Shown piece by piece: positions 25,568 through 33,420 of a stretch of 64,000 nucleotides of DNA; position 1 is the first letter of the stretch, and the number at the start of each line of letters is the position of its first letter. The DNA is from Paenibacillus campinasensis. GTDB taxonomy: Bacteria > Bacillota > Bacilli > Paenibacillales > Paenibacillaceae. Both the position numbers and the translations under genes were made by a program. The notes under the pieces were generated by a model, which saw nothing but the letters and a program-made list of their open reading frames with translations, ran no database searches and was not told where the DNA came from. The stretch covers positions 101,231 to 165,230 of the forward strand of contig NZ_NPBY01000010.1 in the NCBI RefSeq assembly GCF_002272015.1, in the 5' to 3' direction.

Positions 25568-26707
25568 ATGACAACACCGCGAAGCAAAATGGTTGCGCTT
25601 GTGTTGAATATGCTCCCCGGTCTCGGACATTACTATTGGGGACGAAGGGTTCGCTCCTTGCTGTATCCGCTGCTGTTCTTCGGCAGCCTCTGCGGAGGAT
25701 TTGTCCTGGGCGTCATGACAGCGTCTGAAGGGCTGTTTGTGCTCGGTGTACTCGCTGCGGTATTTTTCTGGGGGATCAGCATGCTGGACCTGTTTATTGC
25801 GCTGCTCCGCGAGCCCCGGATGGCCACGGTATACGATGAATACGGCCGCCCGATGCAGACGCGCGGGGACGTTAGAGAAGAGACCGAGCGATTCTATACG
25901 ATTCTGCTTTCTTTCATCCCTGGTCTTGGTCACTTTCAGCTAGGCTTAATGCAGCGTGGACTGTCATTTCTGATTGCCTTTTTCGGGCTGGGCACATTTC
26001 TGGTGTTTATTTCGGTCTTTACGAATGAGTCGGCCTTTCTGATGTTTTTAGGCGTGCTGCCGATCATTTGGCTGTATTGCATGTTTGATGTGGTGAAGCT
26101 GGTTAATCGCAAGCATGAGGGAGAGCTGCTGTTTGATCGCAGCTTGTTCGAGGAATTGGAGATCGGTCGTGAGCACGGACGAAGAAGCAAGATGTTTGCG
26201 ACTCTGTTGTCGGTGTTTCCCGGAGCGGGACAGATGTATCTTGGCCTGCAGCAGCGAGGCATGCAGCTCATGATTCTGTTTTTGGGCAGCATTTATATAT
26301 TGGATGAGTTCCGGTTATCCTTGTTTTTGTTCCTGATTCCGCTCATCTGGTGTTATGCCCTGTTCGACGGCCTCCAGCAAGCGAGCCGATATGGCAGGGA
26401 GCCGCTGGAGGACCGCCCGCTTATTAAAGGGGGGGAAGCGCAGCGGCGCTGGCTGGGTATCGGGCTGATCACCCTCGGCATTTATTTCGTATTCTCGACG
26501 ATGGTATTGCCGCTGATCCATACGCTTCTTCCTGACTGGCACCTGGACTACCAGGCCCGCACCTACCTGAAAACGGGGATTGTCGCGGCTATCCTGATTG
26601 GTGGAGGTATCAAGCTGATGACCGGGAGCAGGCAGAAGGTTATGCCGCCTGAGCCGCTTGCACCGGAGCCGCCGTCTTTTGAATCCGGCAGGGAATTGGG
26701 CAAGTGA
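25568..26707 (+). CDS. Polytopic membrane protein with three TM2-like repeats
   Basis: A 379-residue integral membrane protein, third gene of the ECF operon. The motif PG-G-----G---R recurs three times: PGLGHYYWGRRVRSLLY (about 17-33), PGLGHFQLGLMQRGLSFLI (about 118-136) and PGAGQMYLGLQQRGMQLMI (about 218-236). Each is followed by two hydrophobic helices. This resembles the TM2 domain motif, here triplicated. A fourth pair of helices and a Pro/Glu-rich tail end the protein. Function unknown. The operon context suggests involvement in the envelope stress signal or response. Confidence 0.75.
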   Translation: MTTPRSKMVALVLNMLPGLGHYYWGRRVRSLLYPLLFFGSLCGGFVLGVMTASEGLFVLGVLAAVFFWGISMLDLFIALLREPRMATVYDEYGRPMQTRGDVREETERFYTILLSFIPGLGHFQLGLMQRGLSFLIAFFGLGTFLVFISVFTNESAFLMFLGVLPIIWLYCMFDVVKLVNRKHEGELLFDRSLFEELEIGREHGRRSKMFATLLSVFPGAGQMYLGLQQRGMQLMILFLGSIYILDEFRLSLFLFLIPLIWCYALFDGLQQASRYGREPLEDRPLIKGGEAQRRWLGIGLITLGIYFVFSTMVLPLIHTLLPDWHLDYQARTYLKTGIVAAILIGGGIKLMTGSRQKVMPPEPLAPEPPSFESGRELGK

Positions 26708-26718
26708 TTAAACAAGAT

Positions 26719-26757
26719 AAAAACCTGTAAACGCGAAAAGTCGTTTACAGGTTTTTT
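26719..26757. terminator. Bidirectional terminator between convergent genes
   Basis: AAAAACCTGTAAACG, CGAAAAGT-type loop, CGTTTACAGGTTTTTT. It serves the ECF operon on plus. The stop codon of the SdpI-like gene on minus lies inside the stem. Confidence 0.9.
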
Positions 26758-27038
26758 AGTCTTATCTCAACAAGCGTATAAATGACGATATATGCCACCG
26801 CAGCAATGATCGCAGTAACCAAGAAGCTTCTGGTTACAAGAGCCAGAGCAAGCAGCACAGCTCCGCTGATGAGAAGAAGAAGGCCCACCAGTCGGTTCGC
26901 CACTTTAAAGTTTCGCGGATTTTTCAGTGAAGCTGCCGTTTTGTAGGCATAGAAGTTTTTATGGGTTTTGGGCGGGATCACCACCATCAGAGCCCCGTAT
27001 AGAAGAAAGATGATTCCGAGCGATAAACTTGGATCCAA
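26745..27038 (-). CDS. SdpI/YhfL-family small membrane protein
   Basis: A 97-residue membrane protein with three hydrophobic segments (residues ~4-20, 50-66, 70-88) and the family motif NFYAYKTAASLKNPRNFKVANRLVG between the first two. Known: B. subtilis SdpI gives immunity to the SdpC toxin, but many members are simply called DUF/SdpI family and have no tested role. No toxin gene is nearby. ATG 27038 is preceded by GAAAGAGGTG. Convergent with the ECF operon. Confidence 0.72.
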   Translation of the reverse strand: MDPSLSLGIIFLLYGALMVVIPPKTHKNFYAYKTAASLKNPRNFKVANRLVGLLLLISGAVLLALALVTRSFLVTAIIAAVAYIVIYTLVEIRLKNL

Positions 27039-27212
27039 AAGAACACCTCTTTCATCATTTCGGCTGGGAACGGTACCGTCTTGGCTGCAATGACGTCACA
27101 CTGGAAGGGAGCTGTCAAGGTAAGCTTGCAGCTTGGCCAAGTCACTCCCTCACTCATGTTCACCCTTAAATACGATATGCGCGGGTCCCTGCCTCTTCAT
27201 CTGATTCTGTGT

Positions 27213-27878
27213 TTATTGCGCGCTGTGCAGGCGGGCGGCATTCAAAAGCAGACGACGGTAGGAGTATTCGAATATAAACTCAAACGCCTCCAGATGTTTC
27301 TTTGCTTCGAACGCGTTGTTGCCCCAGGCATAAATGCCGTGGTTGCGCAGCAAAATGCCGGGCACTGCCGGGTCGATCGCATCCGGTACAAGTTCGGCAA
27401 TGCGCGGGATTTCCGCATAGTTCGGCAGGATCGGAATGCGAATCGCCGCATCCTCCTCCCAAATGTTAAACGCTTTGATCAGCTCGATTCCCTGGGCAGG
27501 GACATACCCTTGTTCACCATACCAGTCGCTGATCAGATTGTTATCGATGGTGTGCACATGGAAGATGGCGCCGCACCCTGTTTTGCGATAAATCTCACAG
27601 TGAATTAACGTTTCGGCACTCGGTTTTAAACCGGTTGCTTCACACGGCACCCCGTTCTGATCCACGAAGAGATAATCTTCAGGCGTATGTACCGACTTAT
27701 CCTTTCCACTGGCTGTCACGGCAAAATAAAACTGTTCCGGGTTGAAATCACCCACGCGGACCGACAGATTGCCGCTGGTGCCGGGGAACCAGTTTCGCGA
27801 AGCGAACAGTTCCTTAATCCCCTTAAGATCCTGCAGGGCAGCCTGTTTCTGTTCAAGCCGGATATCTGAAAATGCCAC
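27213..27878 (-). CDS. mtnB: Methylthioribulose-1-phosphate dehydratase
   Basis: A 221-residue class II aldolase-fold zinc enzyme of methionine salvage that dehydrates 5-methylthioribulose-1-phosphate. The conserved features are FPGTSGNLSVRV (about 30-41), the zinc-ligand segment IFHVHTIDNNLIS (two His, about 104-116), GIELIKAF, and the C-terminal RNHGIYAWG with the third His. It is the last gene of a six-gene minus-strand run beginning at proB, and starts directly after mtnX. Confidence 0.94.
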   Translation of the reverse strand: MAFSDIRLEQKQAALQDLKGIKELFASRNWFPGTSGNLSVRVGDFNPEQFYFAVTASGKDKSVHTPEDYLFVDQNGVPCEATGLKPSAETLIHCEIYRKTGCGAIFHVHTIDNNLISDWYGEQGYVPAQGIELIKAFNIWEEDAAIRIPILPNYAEIPRIAELVPDAIDPAVPGILLRNHGIYAWGNNAFEAKKHLEAFEFIFEYSYRRLLLNAARLHSAQ

Positions 27879-28556
27879 TTACAGCACCTCCTGTTTAAAC
27901 TTGTTTCTCATGTCGTTCTGAATGTCGGTAAATGTTTCGAAAGGCACATGAAACACGCCAAGCTTCTTGCACTGTTCAGTAAGCGTGGAGCGGGAATACA
28001 CCAGATCGGCTTGTTTGGCGCCTTCGAAATCGGTGAGGCTGTCCCCAATCAGAATCCGGTAATACTGCTCGGTCGGGAACTGGTCCATCACGGTCACCTT
28101 GCACATGCCGCAATCGTTATGGCAAGACCCCTTGCACGGATGAGGCCACGTAATCTCGATGCGCTCACTATCGAAGTTCGAACCGTTGCAATAAATATGA
28201 TCTGCCGGGATGCCAAAGGGCTTCAGCAGAGGATCGACAAAGAAGTCGATGCCGCCGCTTGTGACATAAAATTCAATCTGTTCGGATTTCAAATAATCGA
28301 GAAATGCTGCAAAGCCTTCCCGAATGCCTGCATTCTCCAGCACAAAGCTTGTGATTTCTTCCTTCATGGACGAAGGGAAGAGGGCAAACATGCGGCCCAC
28401 GCCCTCGCGGATCGAAATCCTCCGTTCTACCGTATCCTTCATAATCGGCTCATAGCCTTCAGGCTTGAAATGCTTCATAATGGCCACGATATTGTCGTTG
28501 TTCGTAATGGTTCCGTCAAAGTCGCAAAAGACGACCGGTTTTCTTCCTGATGTCAT
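27879..28556 (-). CDS. mtnX: 2-hydroxy-3-keto-5-methylthiopentenyl-1-phosphate phosphatase
   Basis: A 225-residue HAD-superfamily phosphatase of the Bacillus-type methionine salvage route. The nucleophile motif is FCDFDGTITNNDN (residues 10-22), motif II is FYVTSGGIDFF, and the late acidic motif is ILIGDSLTDFEGAKQADLV. A cysteine cluster CKGSCHNDCGMCKV (about 142-155) is present in the family. Overlaps mtnW by 4 nt and abuts mtnB. Confidence 0.94.
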   Translation of the reverse strand: MTSGRKPVVFCDFDGTITNNDNIVAIMKHFKPEGYEPIMKDTVERRISIREGVGRMFALFPSSMKEEITSFVLENAGIREGFAAFLDYLKSEQIEFYVTSGGIDFFVDPLLKPFGIPADHIYCNGSNFDSERIEITWPHPCKGSCHNDCGMCKVTVMDQFPTEQYYRILIGDSLTDFEGAKQADLVYSRSTLTEQCKKLGVFHVPFETFTDIQNDMRNKFKQEVL

Positions 28557-29767
28557 ACTTCTCCTCCCCAGATGTCGAGTGCGGCTTTCAGCTCCTGATG
28601 CTGCTCGGCATACTCGGTCAGAGGGATGGACTTCATTGCGGCATCAATCGCTTGAACGAAAGCTCGTCCACCTGCCTCGGTGCCCATCGGATGTCCGTGG
28701 ATGCCTCCGCCTGCGTTCACGACGACATCGCTGCCGAAGTCGCGAAGGATCCGCGGCACAAGCCCCGGGTGAATGCCCGCCGAAGGCACAGGCATGCTGC
28801 GCTTGACGTCCAGCTTGGCACTGTGCAGCTCGTTGCGGATGGCGAGATTCTCTTCACGCGGCATCGTTACAGATCCGTAAGGAGATGGGAAGAGCACCAG
28901 ATCCGCGCCGGCGATCCGCATCAGCTGACCGAGCAGAACCGGGGCAGCGATCCCGTAATGCTGCGCTTGGTAGAAGGCGCCCGCCATCGACGGATGTGCC
29001 ATGATCGGCACTTGAATGTCCGGATCGGAGGCGAGCTCGTGCAGGACGTCATATCCATAGGCCAGCACATTGAACAAGAGCGCGTTCGCGCCTGCATCGA
29101 TGGCCCGCAGGGCGCGCTCGCGCAGCCCGGACGTTCTGCCGGTCAGGTTCGCGGCATACAGCAGCTTTCTGCCGGTTGTCTGCTCGGTTTCTCGGGCAGC
29201 TTCGATGCACAGCTTGACCCTTTTTTCAATCGGTGTAAGCTCGTTCTCGAACAGAATTTCATCGTCCTTGATCAGATCCACGCCGCCAAGCGCTTGGCGA
29301 ATGAACTGATCTCTCAGCTCATCGGCGTTCAGGCCGATGACCGACTTGAAGATGCTCATCAGCAGCGGACGGTTGTGCACACCGAGCAGGTCACGGATGC
29401 CGTCGATGCCGAACTTCGGTCCTGGAAATCCGCTCATGAACTCGGGGGACAGCTCCAGCCCGGTCAGCTTGATGCGCCCGTCCATCGAGATTTTGCCAAA
29501 GACCGTCACCAGCAGGGCAGGGATATCCCGGCTGAAATTGATGTCCGGATATCCGATGCGGACGTCCGCATAGCGGCTGCCCGGCTCCCAGCCTTCATGG
29601 ACCTCTACGGAGACCACTTCGCCCAGATGCTTCTGCATGGCGTCCCGTTTCGCCTGGGGCAGCTCGGTCCAGCTGCCGACGGTCATGCCGACCGCAATCG
29701 ACGTCGCTTTTTTGTGAAAATCCGCCTGGTCGTCATAAATTCGATACGTTGCGATACATTGACTCAT
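28553..29767 (-). CDS. mtnW: 2,3-diketo-5-methylthiopentyl-1-phosphate enolase (RuBisCO-like)
   Basis: A 404-residue RuBisCO-like protein acting as the enolase of methionine salvage. The large-subunit fold is visible: the metal-binding GGVDLIKDDE segment (about 170-179), MAHPSMAGAF (about 266-275) and the phosphate-binding VVNAGGGIHGHPMG (about 356-369). It does not fix CO2 (family knowledge). It overlaps the end of proI by 4 nt, which joins the proline and methionine-salvage genes in one transcript. Confidence 0.95.
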   Translation of the reverse strand: MSQCIATYRIYDDQADFHKKATSIAVGMTVGSWTELPQAKRDAMQKHLGEVVSVEVHEGWEPGSRYADVRIGYPDINFSRDIPALLVTVFGKISMDGRIKLTGLELSPEFMSGFPGPKFGIDGIRDLLGVHNRPLLMSIFKSVIGLNADELRDQFIRQALGGVDLIKDDEILFENELTPIEKRVKLCIEAARETEQTTGRKLLYAANLTGRTSGLRERALRAIDAGANALLFNVLAYGYDVLHELASDPDIQVPIMAHPSMAGAFYQAQHYGIAAPVLLGQLMRIAGADLVLFPSPYGSVTMPREENLAIRNELHSAKLDVKRSMPVPSAGIHPGLVPRILRDFGSDVVVNAGGGIHGHPMGTEAGGRAFVQAIDAAMKSIPLTEYAEQHQELKAALDIWGGEV

Positions 29768-30633
29768 GACAATTGCTCCTTCAGCAGCGCGCCCATCTCC
29801 TTGGAGCGCTCTGCGCAGCGATGTACGGCCGCAATGACCGTTTCAAAGAAATCTCCTTTGTCCAGTGTCTCGAGCGCGGCTTGGGTGGAGCCGTTAGGCG
29901 AGGTGATCTTGGCCCGCAATGCGGAAGGATCTTCGCCAGTCTGCTGCACCATGCGCGCCGCTCCGAGAATCGTTTGCAGCGTCAGCTCGCTGCTCTGCTC
30001 GGGGGTCAGTCCGCCGCGGATGCCGGCTGCGGTCATCGCCTCCATCATGTAATAGAAGTAGGCAGGTCCGCTTCCGGAAATTCCGGTCAGAATGTCCATT
30101 TTCTCTTCTTCAATAATGGTGACGCTGCCGACCGCTTCGAATAGGTTCAGCACAAGCTGGCGTTGTTCCTCAGCCATCCCTTTAGAGAAGGAAATGCCTG
30201 TGGAACCAAGGCCGATGGACGTTGATGTATTCGGCATCGTGCGGGCCACCGGCTGCGGCCGCCCCAGCAAGCTCTGAATCGTCTGGATGGACAGTCCCGC
30301 GATGACAGAGATGATCAGCTGGTCAGGGGACAGCAGAGGGCCGAGGTCTTTGATTGCCTTGGCGGCGTCCTTCGGTTTCATTGCCAGTACGATGACGGAT
30401 GAACGGCTCAATATGTTTGTTTTTTCAGCTTCATCTGTTGCGAATTGAATACCGTAACGGTCGCTCAGCTCGTTCAGGCGGCTCGCATTGCTCCGGTTCA
30501 GCATGAACACTTTCTCGGGAAGCACGACGGCGCGGCTGACGAGGCCGCGAACGATCGCCTCAGCCATGGAGCCGGCGCCGTAGAAGGTGATGGTGTCATC
30601 TATTAAAGGCCGGTTCTGCGGGGATTGGCACAT
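29764..30633 (-). CDS. proI: Pyrroline-5-carboxylate reductase
   Basis: A 289-residue NAD(P)H-dependent enzyme for the last step of proline synthesis. The N-terminal Rossmann motif is TFYGAGSMAEAIVRGL. VLAMKPKDAAKAI and the C-terminal signature SGSGPAYFYYMMEAMT with VQQTGEDPSALRAKITSPNGSTQ follow. The frame opens at 30651, but AAGGAGG falls within that stretch, eight bases before ATG 30633, which is the likely start. Named proI after the B. subtilis paralogue; proC would be equally acceptable. Confidence 0.92.
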   Translation of the reverse strand: MCQSPQNRPLIDDTITFYGAGSMAEAIVRGLVSRAVVLPEKVFMLNRSNASRLNELSDRYGIQFATDEAEKTNILSRSSVIVLAMKPKDAAKAIKDLGPLLSPDQLIISVIAGLSIQTIQSLLGRPQPVARTMPNTSTSIGLGSTGISFSKGMAEEQRQLVLNLFEAVGSVTIIEEEKMDILTGISGSGPAYFYYMMEAMTAAGIRGGLTPEQSSELTLQTILGAARMVQQTGEDPSALRAKITSPNGSTQAALETLDKGDFFETVIAAVHRCAERSKEMGALLKEQLS

Positions 30634-30663
30634 GGTTGTTTCCTCCTTCATGGATGGTTAGAT

Positions 30664-31911
30664 TTAATTGCGTATTTGGCCACTACCGATAATAACATAT
30701 TTGGTGGAAGTAAGCGCGGGAAGTCCCATAGGACCCCGTGCATGCAGCTTCTGGGTGCTGATGCCGATTTCGGCGCCAAATCCGAATTCAAATCCGTCGG
30801 TGAAGCGGGTGGACGCATTGTGATAGACGGCTGCGGCGTCCACTTCCTCGAGGAAGCGCTCCGCATGTTCCGGCGTCTCAGTCACGATGCATTCTGAATG
30901 TTTCGTACCGTATGTTGTAATATGGTCGATAGCCTCATCTAGATCATTGACGATCTTCACGTTCAAAATATAATCGTTATACTCCGTCGCATAATCCTCG
31001 GCCGTGGCTTTCACCGCCCAAGGGATGTAATGCAGCGTTCGCTCACAGCCGCGGAGCTCGACATTGCGGCTGCGGAACTGTTCTGCCAGCTCCGCCAGAT
31101 GCGCCTCTGCATATGCGCGGTGGACGATCATCGTTTCCATCGAGTTGCAGACCGATGGGCGCTGCACTTTGGCGTTCAGTGCGATGGCGCCGGCCATGTC
31201 GGGGCGGGCCGTTTCGTCGATGTAAGTATGGCAAATGCCTGCCCCGGTTTCGATAACCGGCACGGTGGCATTCATCACGACGTTCTGGATGAGCGAGCTG
31301 CCGCCCCGAGGGATGATGACATCCAGCACGCCGTTCATCTTCAGCATTTCGTCGACTGACGCACGGTCCGGGTCCTCCACGAGCTGAAGCGCCTCTTTTG
31401 GCAGCGCCGTTTGCTCCATGGCCTGGTGCAGCACCTCGATGATTTTGCGATTGGAGGACAGCGCCGCGGAGCCGCCGCGCAGGACGACGGCGTTGCCTGT
31501 CTTGAGGCACAGACCTGCGGCATCGACCGTGACGTTCGGACGCGCCTCATAGATGATGCCGATCAGGCCGATAGGCACGCGTTTTTTGACGATGCTCAGC
31601 CCGTTCGGACGCTCGAATTGCTCCAGCGTGTCACCGACCGGATCCGGAAGGGCTGCAATCTGTCTTAATCCTTCGGCGATGCCTTCGATGCGAGCCTCAT
31701 TCAGTGCGAGGCGATCCAGCAGGGAAGAAGAGGTGCCCAGTTCTTTCCCGCGGAGAAGGTCTTCCGCATTCGCGGCAATGATGTCCTCGGCTTGCCGAAC
31801 GAGCGCATCGGCCATCGCGAGCAGCGCCTCGTTCTTCTGGGCGCTGCTCCGTTTAGCGAGCTGCCCGGTTACGCTTTTGGCCAGCTGTGCTTTGTTGTAT
31901 ACCTCACTCAT
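30664..31911 (-). CDS. proA: Gamma-glutamyl phosphate reductase
   Basis: A 415-residue aldehyde-dehydrogenase-fold enzyme reducing glutamyl-5-phosphate to the semialdehyde, step two of proline synthesis. The family pattern is VPIGLIGIIYEARPNVTVDAAGLCLKTGNAVVLRGG (about 115-150). The catalytic Cys lies in KVQRPSVCNSMETMIVH (about 249-265), and the C-terminal motif is FGFGAEIGISTQKLHARGPMGL. It follows proB by 56 nt and precedes proI by 30 nt to the preferred start. Confidence 0.96.
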   Translation of the reverse strand: MSEVYNKAQLAKSVTGQLAKRSSAQKNEALLAMADALVRQAEDIIAANAEDLLRGKELGTSSSLLDRLALNEARIEGIAEGLRQIAALPDPVGDTLEQFERPNGLSIVKKRVPIGLIGIIYEARPNVTVDAAGLCLKTGNAVVLRGGSAALSSNRKIIEVLHQAMEQTALPKEALQLVEDPDRASVDEMLKMNGVLDVIIPRGGSSLIQNVVMNATVPVIETGAGICHTYIDETARPDMAGAIALNAKVQRPSVCNSMETMIVHRAYAEAHLAELAEQFRSRNVELRGCERTLHYIPWAVKATAEDYATEYNDYILNVKIVNDLDEAIDHITTYGTKHSECIVTETPEHAERFLEEVDAAAVYHNASTRFTDGFEFGFGAEIGISTQKLHARGPMGLPALTSTKYVIIGSGQIRN

Positions 31912-31967
31912 GATTCATTCCTCCTGACAGATTGATATTAGAAATTCTATAACAAGCATGATCGTAT

Positions 31968-33071
31968 CTATTTCAGGGTAATCCATTCGTCGCGGTGAAT
32001 CACTTCCAGCCTGTGAACTTCGCCCAGCTTGGCAACGACCTCGCCGGTTGGCAGTCCGAGTACAGCTTGAAGCTGCTCCTCATCATAATTGACGATTCCG
32101 CGCCCGATGCATTCGTCGTGCGCATTCCGCACTTCCACCACATCTCCGGCATGAAAATGTCCTTCCACCCGCTTCACTCCGACAGGAAGCAGGCTGTGCC
32201 CGCCATGCAGCAGCGCCTTCTCGGCACCTGCGTCAACGATAATCTGACCCAGCGGCGAGGACGTAAAGCCCAGCCATTGCTTCTTCACCGGAAGGGAGGC
32301 GAGCTGGGTGGCAAAATAGGTGCCCTTGCCCCGGTGTTCCAGCGCCTTGAGCAAATCGCCTTCCTCCTTGACCTGCCCGATGAATACGGGTACACCGCCG
32401 CGGGTGGCGATTTTGGCGGCATCGATTTTGGAGCGCATGCCGCCTGTACCAACGCTCGATCCGGCGCCGCCTGCCGCGCTGTAAATTTCGGCGGTGATTT
32501 CCTCGATTTCATCCAGCCGCTTCGCATCTGCCGATTTACGCGGGTCGGCTGTATACAAACCGTCCATATCGGTCAGGATGAGCAGCTGCTGTGCACGGAC
32601 AAGATTGGCAACCAGGGCGGACAACGTATCATTGTCTCCGAATTTAAGCTCGTCAATGGAGACGGTGTCGTTCTCGTTAATAACAGGGATGACCCCTTGC
32701 TTGAGCAGCTCGTCAATGGTCATGCTGGCGTTGTTCATCCGCTTGCGGCTGGCAAAGTCGGTCCGGGTCAGCAGGATCTGGGCAGACGTAAGGCCGTGCC
32801 CGGCAAAGGCGTTCTGGTAAGCTCGCATAAGCAGCGCCTGCCCGACAGCTGCCGCCGCTTGCTTCTCATGCAGCTGGCTCGGCCTTGAGGCATAGCCAAT
32901 CTTTCGAAATCCGGCAGCGACGGCTCCGGATGTGACCAGCAGCACATCATAGCCGGCGGATCGCAGCGACGCCAGCTCGCCGGCATAAAAGCCGACCGCT
33001 TCCATGTTAAGTCCGCCTTCGCTGCTCGTAAGCGAACTGCTTCCAATCTTTACGACGATGCGTGGGCGCAT
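31968..33071 (-). CDS. proB: Glutamate 5-kinase
   Basis: A 367-residue kinase for the first, usually feedback-controlled step of proline synthesis. The amino-acid-kinase domain starts RIVVKIGSSSLTSSEGG and includes LLVTSGAVAAGFRKI and VIPVINENDTVSIDEL. The C-terminal PUA domain covers ~280-367 (GQIIVDAGAEKALLHGGHSLLPVGV). The frame opens inside the T-box terminator at 33188, but ATG 33071 after TAAGGAAGTG gives the standard N-terminus. It is controlled by the T-box leader immediately upstream. Confidence 0.95.
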   Translation of the reverse strand: MRPRIVVKIGSSSLTSSEGGLNMEAVGFYAGELASLRSAGYDVLLVTSGAVAAGFRKIGYASRPSQLHEKQAAAAVGQALLMRAYQNAFAGHGLTSAQILLTRTDFASRKRMNNASMTIDELLKQGVIPVINENDTVSIDELKFGDNDTLSALVANLVRAQQLLILTDMDGLYTADPRKSADAKRLDEIEEITAEIYSAAGGAGSSVGTGGMRSKIDAAKIATRGGVPVFIGQVKEEGDLLKALEHRGKGTYFATQLASLPVKKQWLGFTSSPLGQIIVDAGAEKALLHGGHSLLPVGVKRVEGHFHAGDVVEVRNAHDECIGRGIVNYDEEQLQAVLGLPTGEVVAKLGEVHRLEVIHRDEWITLK

Positions 33072-33117
33072 CGCAATCACTTCCTTACACGTATTGTCAT
33101 TTCTCCGAATTGAATAC

Positions 33118-33376
33118 AAAAAAACTTCCGTCCTTATGCAAAGGACGAAAGTTTGTGCTTCCGCGGTACCACCTTTATTGATGAGCACAGCTCACCCGGC
33201 TTGATCCTTGTAACAGCAGGGAACTGTCCTGCTGCACGCAGGCCGCTCGGGGGTAGGATTCGGAAAGGGGTCGCGGCAGATTCTTTCAGCCCATGGAATC
33301 CGCTCTCTACAATCGCGCCTGGCTCTCTTACTGGTCCCTTCAACGCGTTTCATCAAGTATGTGTTTCGTTAATGCC
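33118..33376 (-). ncRNA. T-box riboswitch, proline specifier (CCU)
   Basis: On the minus strand, the T-box sequence AGGTGGTACCGCGG lies at 33161-33174. It is followed by a terminator AACTTTCGTCC / GGACGGAAGTT plus T-run (33118-33153). Upstream is a long stem I with AGAGAGC and GCTGAAAGAATC elements. In the 3' side of stem I the segment GAATCCTACC places CCT (33255-33257) then A in the specifier position, matching a proline codon. Uncharged tRNA-Pro should favour read-through into proB. Confidence 0.93.
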
Positions 33377-33405
33377 AGAATACCACACTGTACTTTATTT
33401 TTCAA
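33377..33405 (-). promoter_or_regulatory. Promoter of the pro-mtn operon
   Basis: On the minus strand TTGAAA (33400-33405), 17-nt spacer, TATTCT (33377-33382), placed just after the mtnE stop and just before the T-box leader. Confidence 0.8.
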
Positions 33406-33420
33406 AAGGAAAAAGCCTGA

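Noticed and set aside
28550..30052. 500-codon plus-strand frame opposite mtnW and proI
   Set aside because: Antisense shadow of two well-recognised genes, with the composition of a reverse-complement frame.
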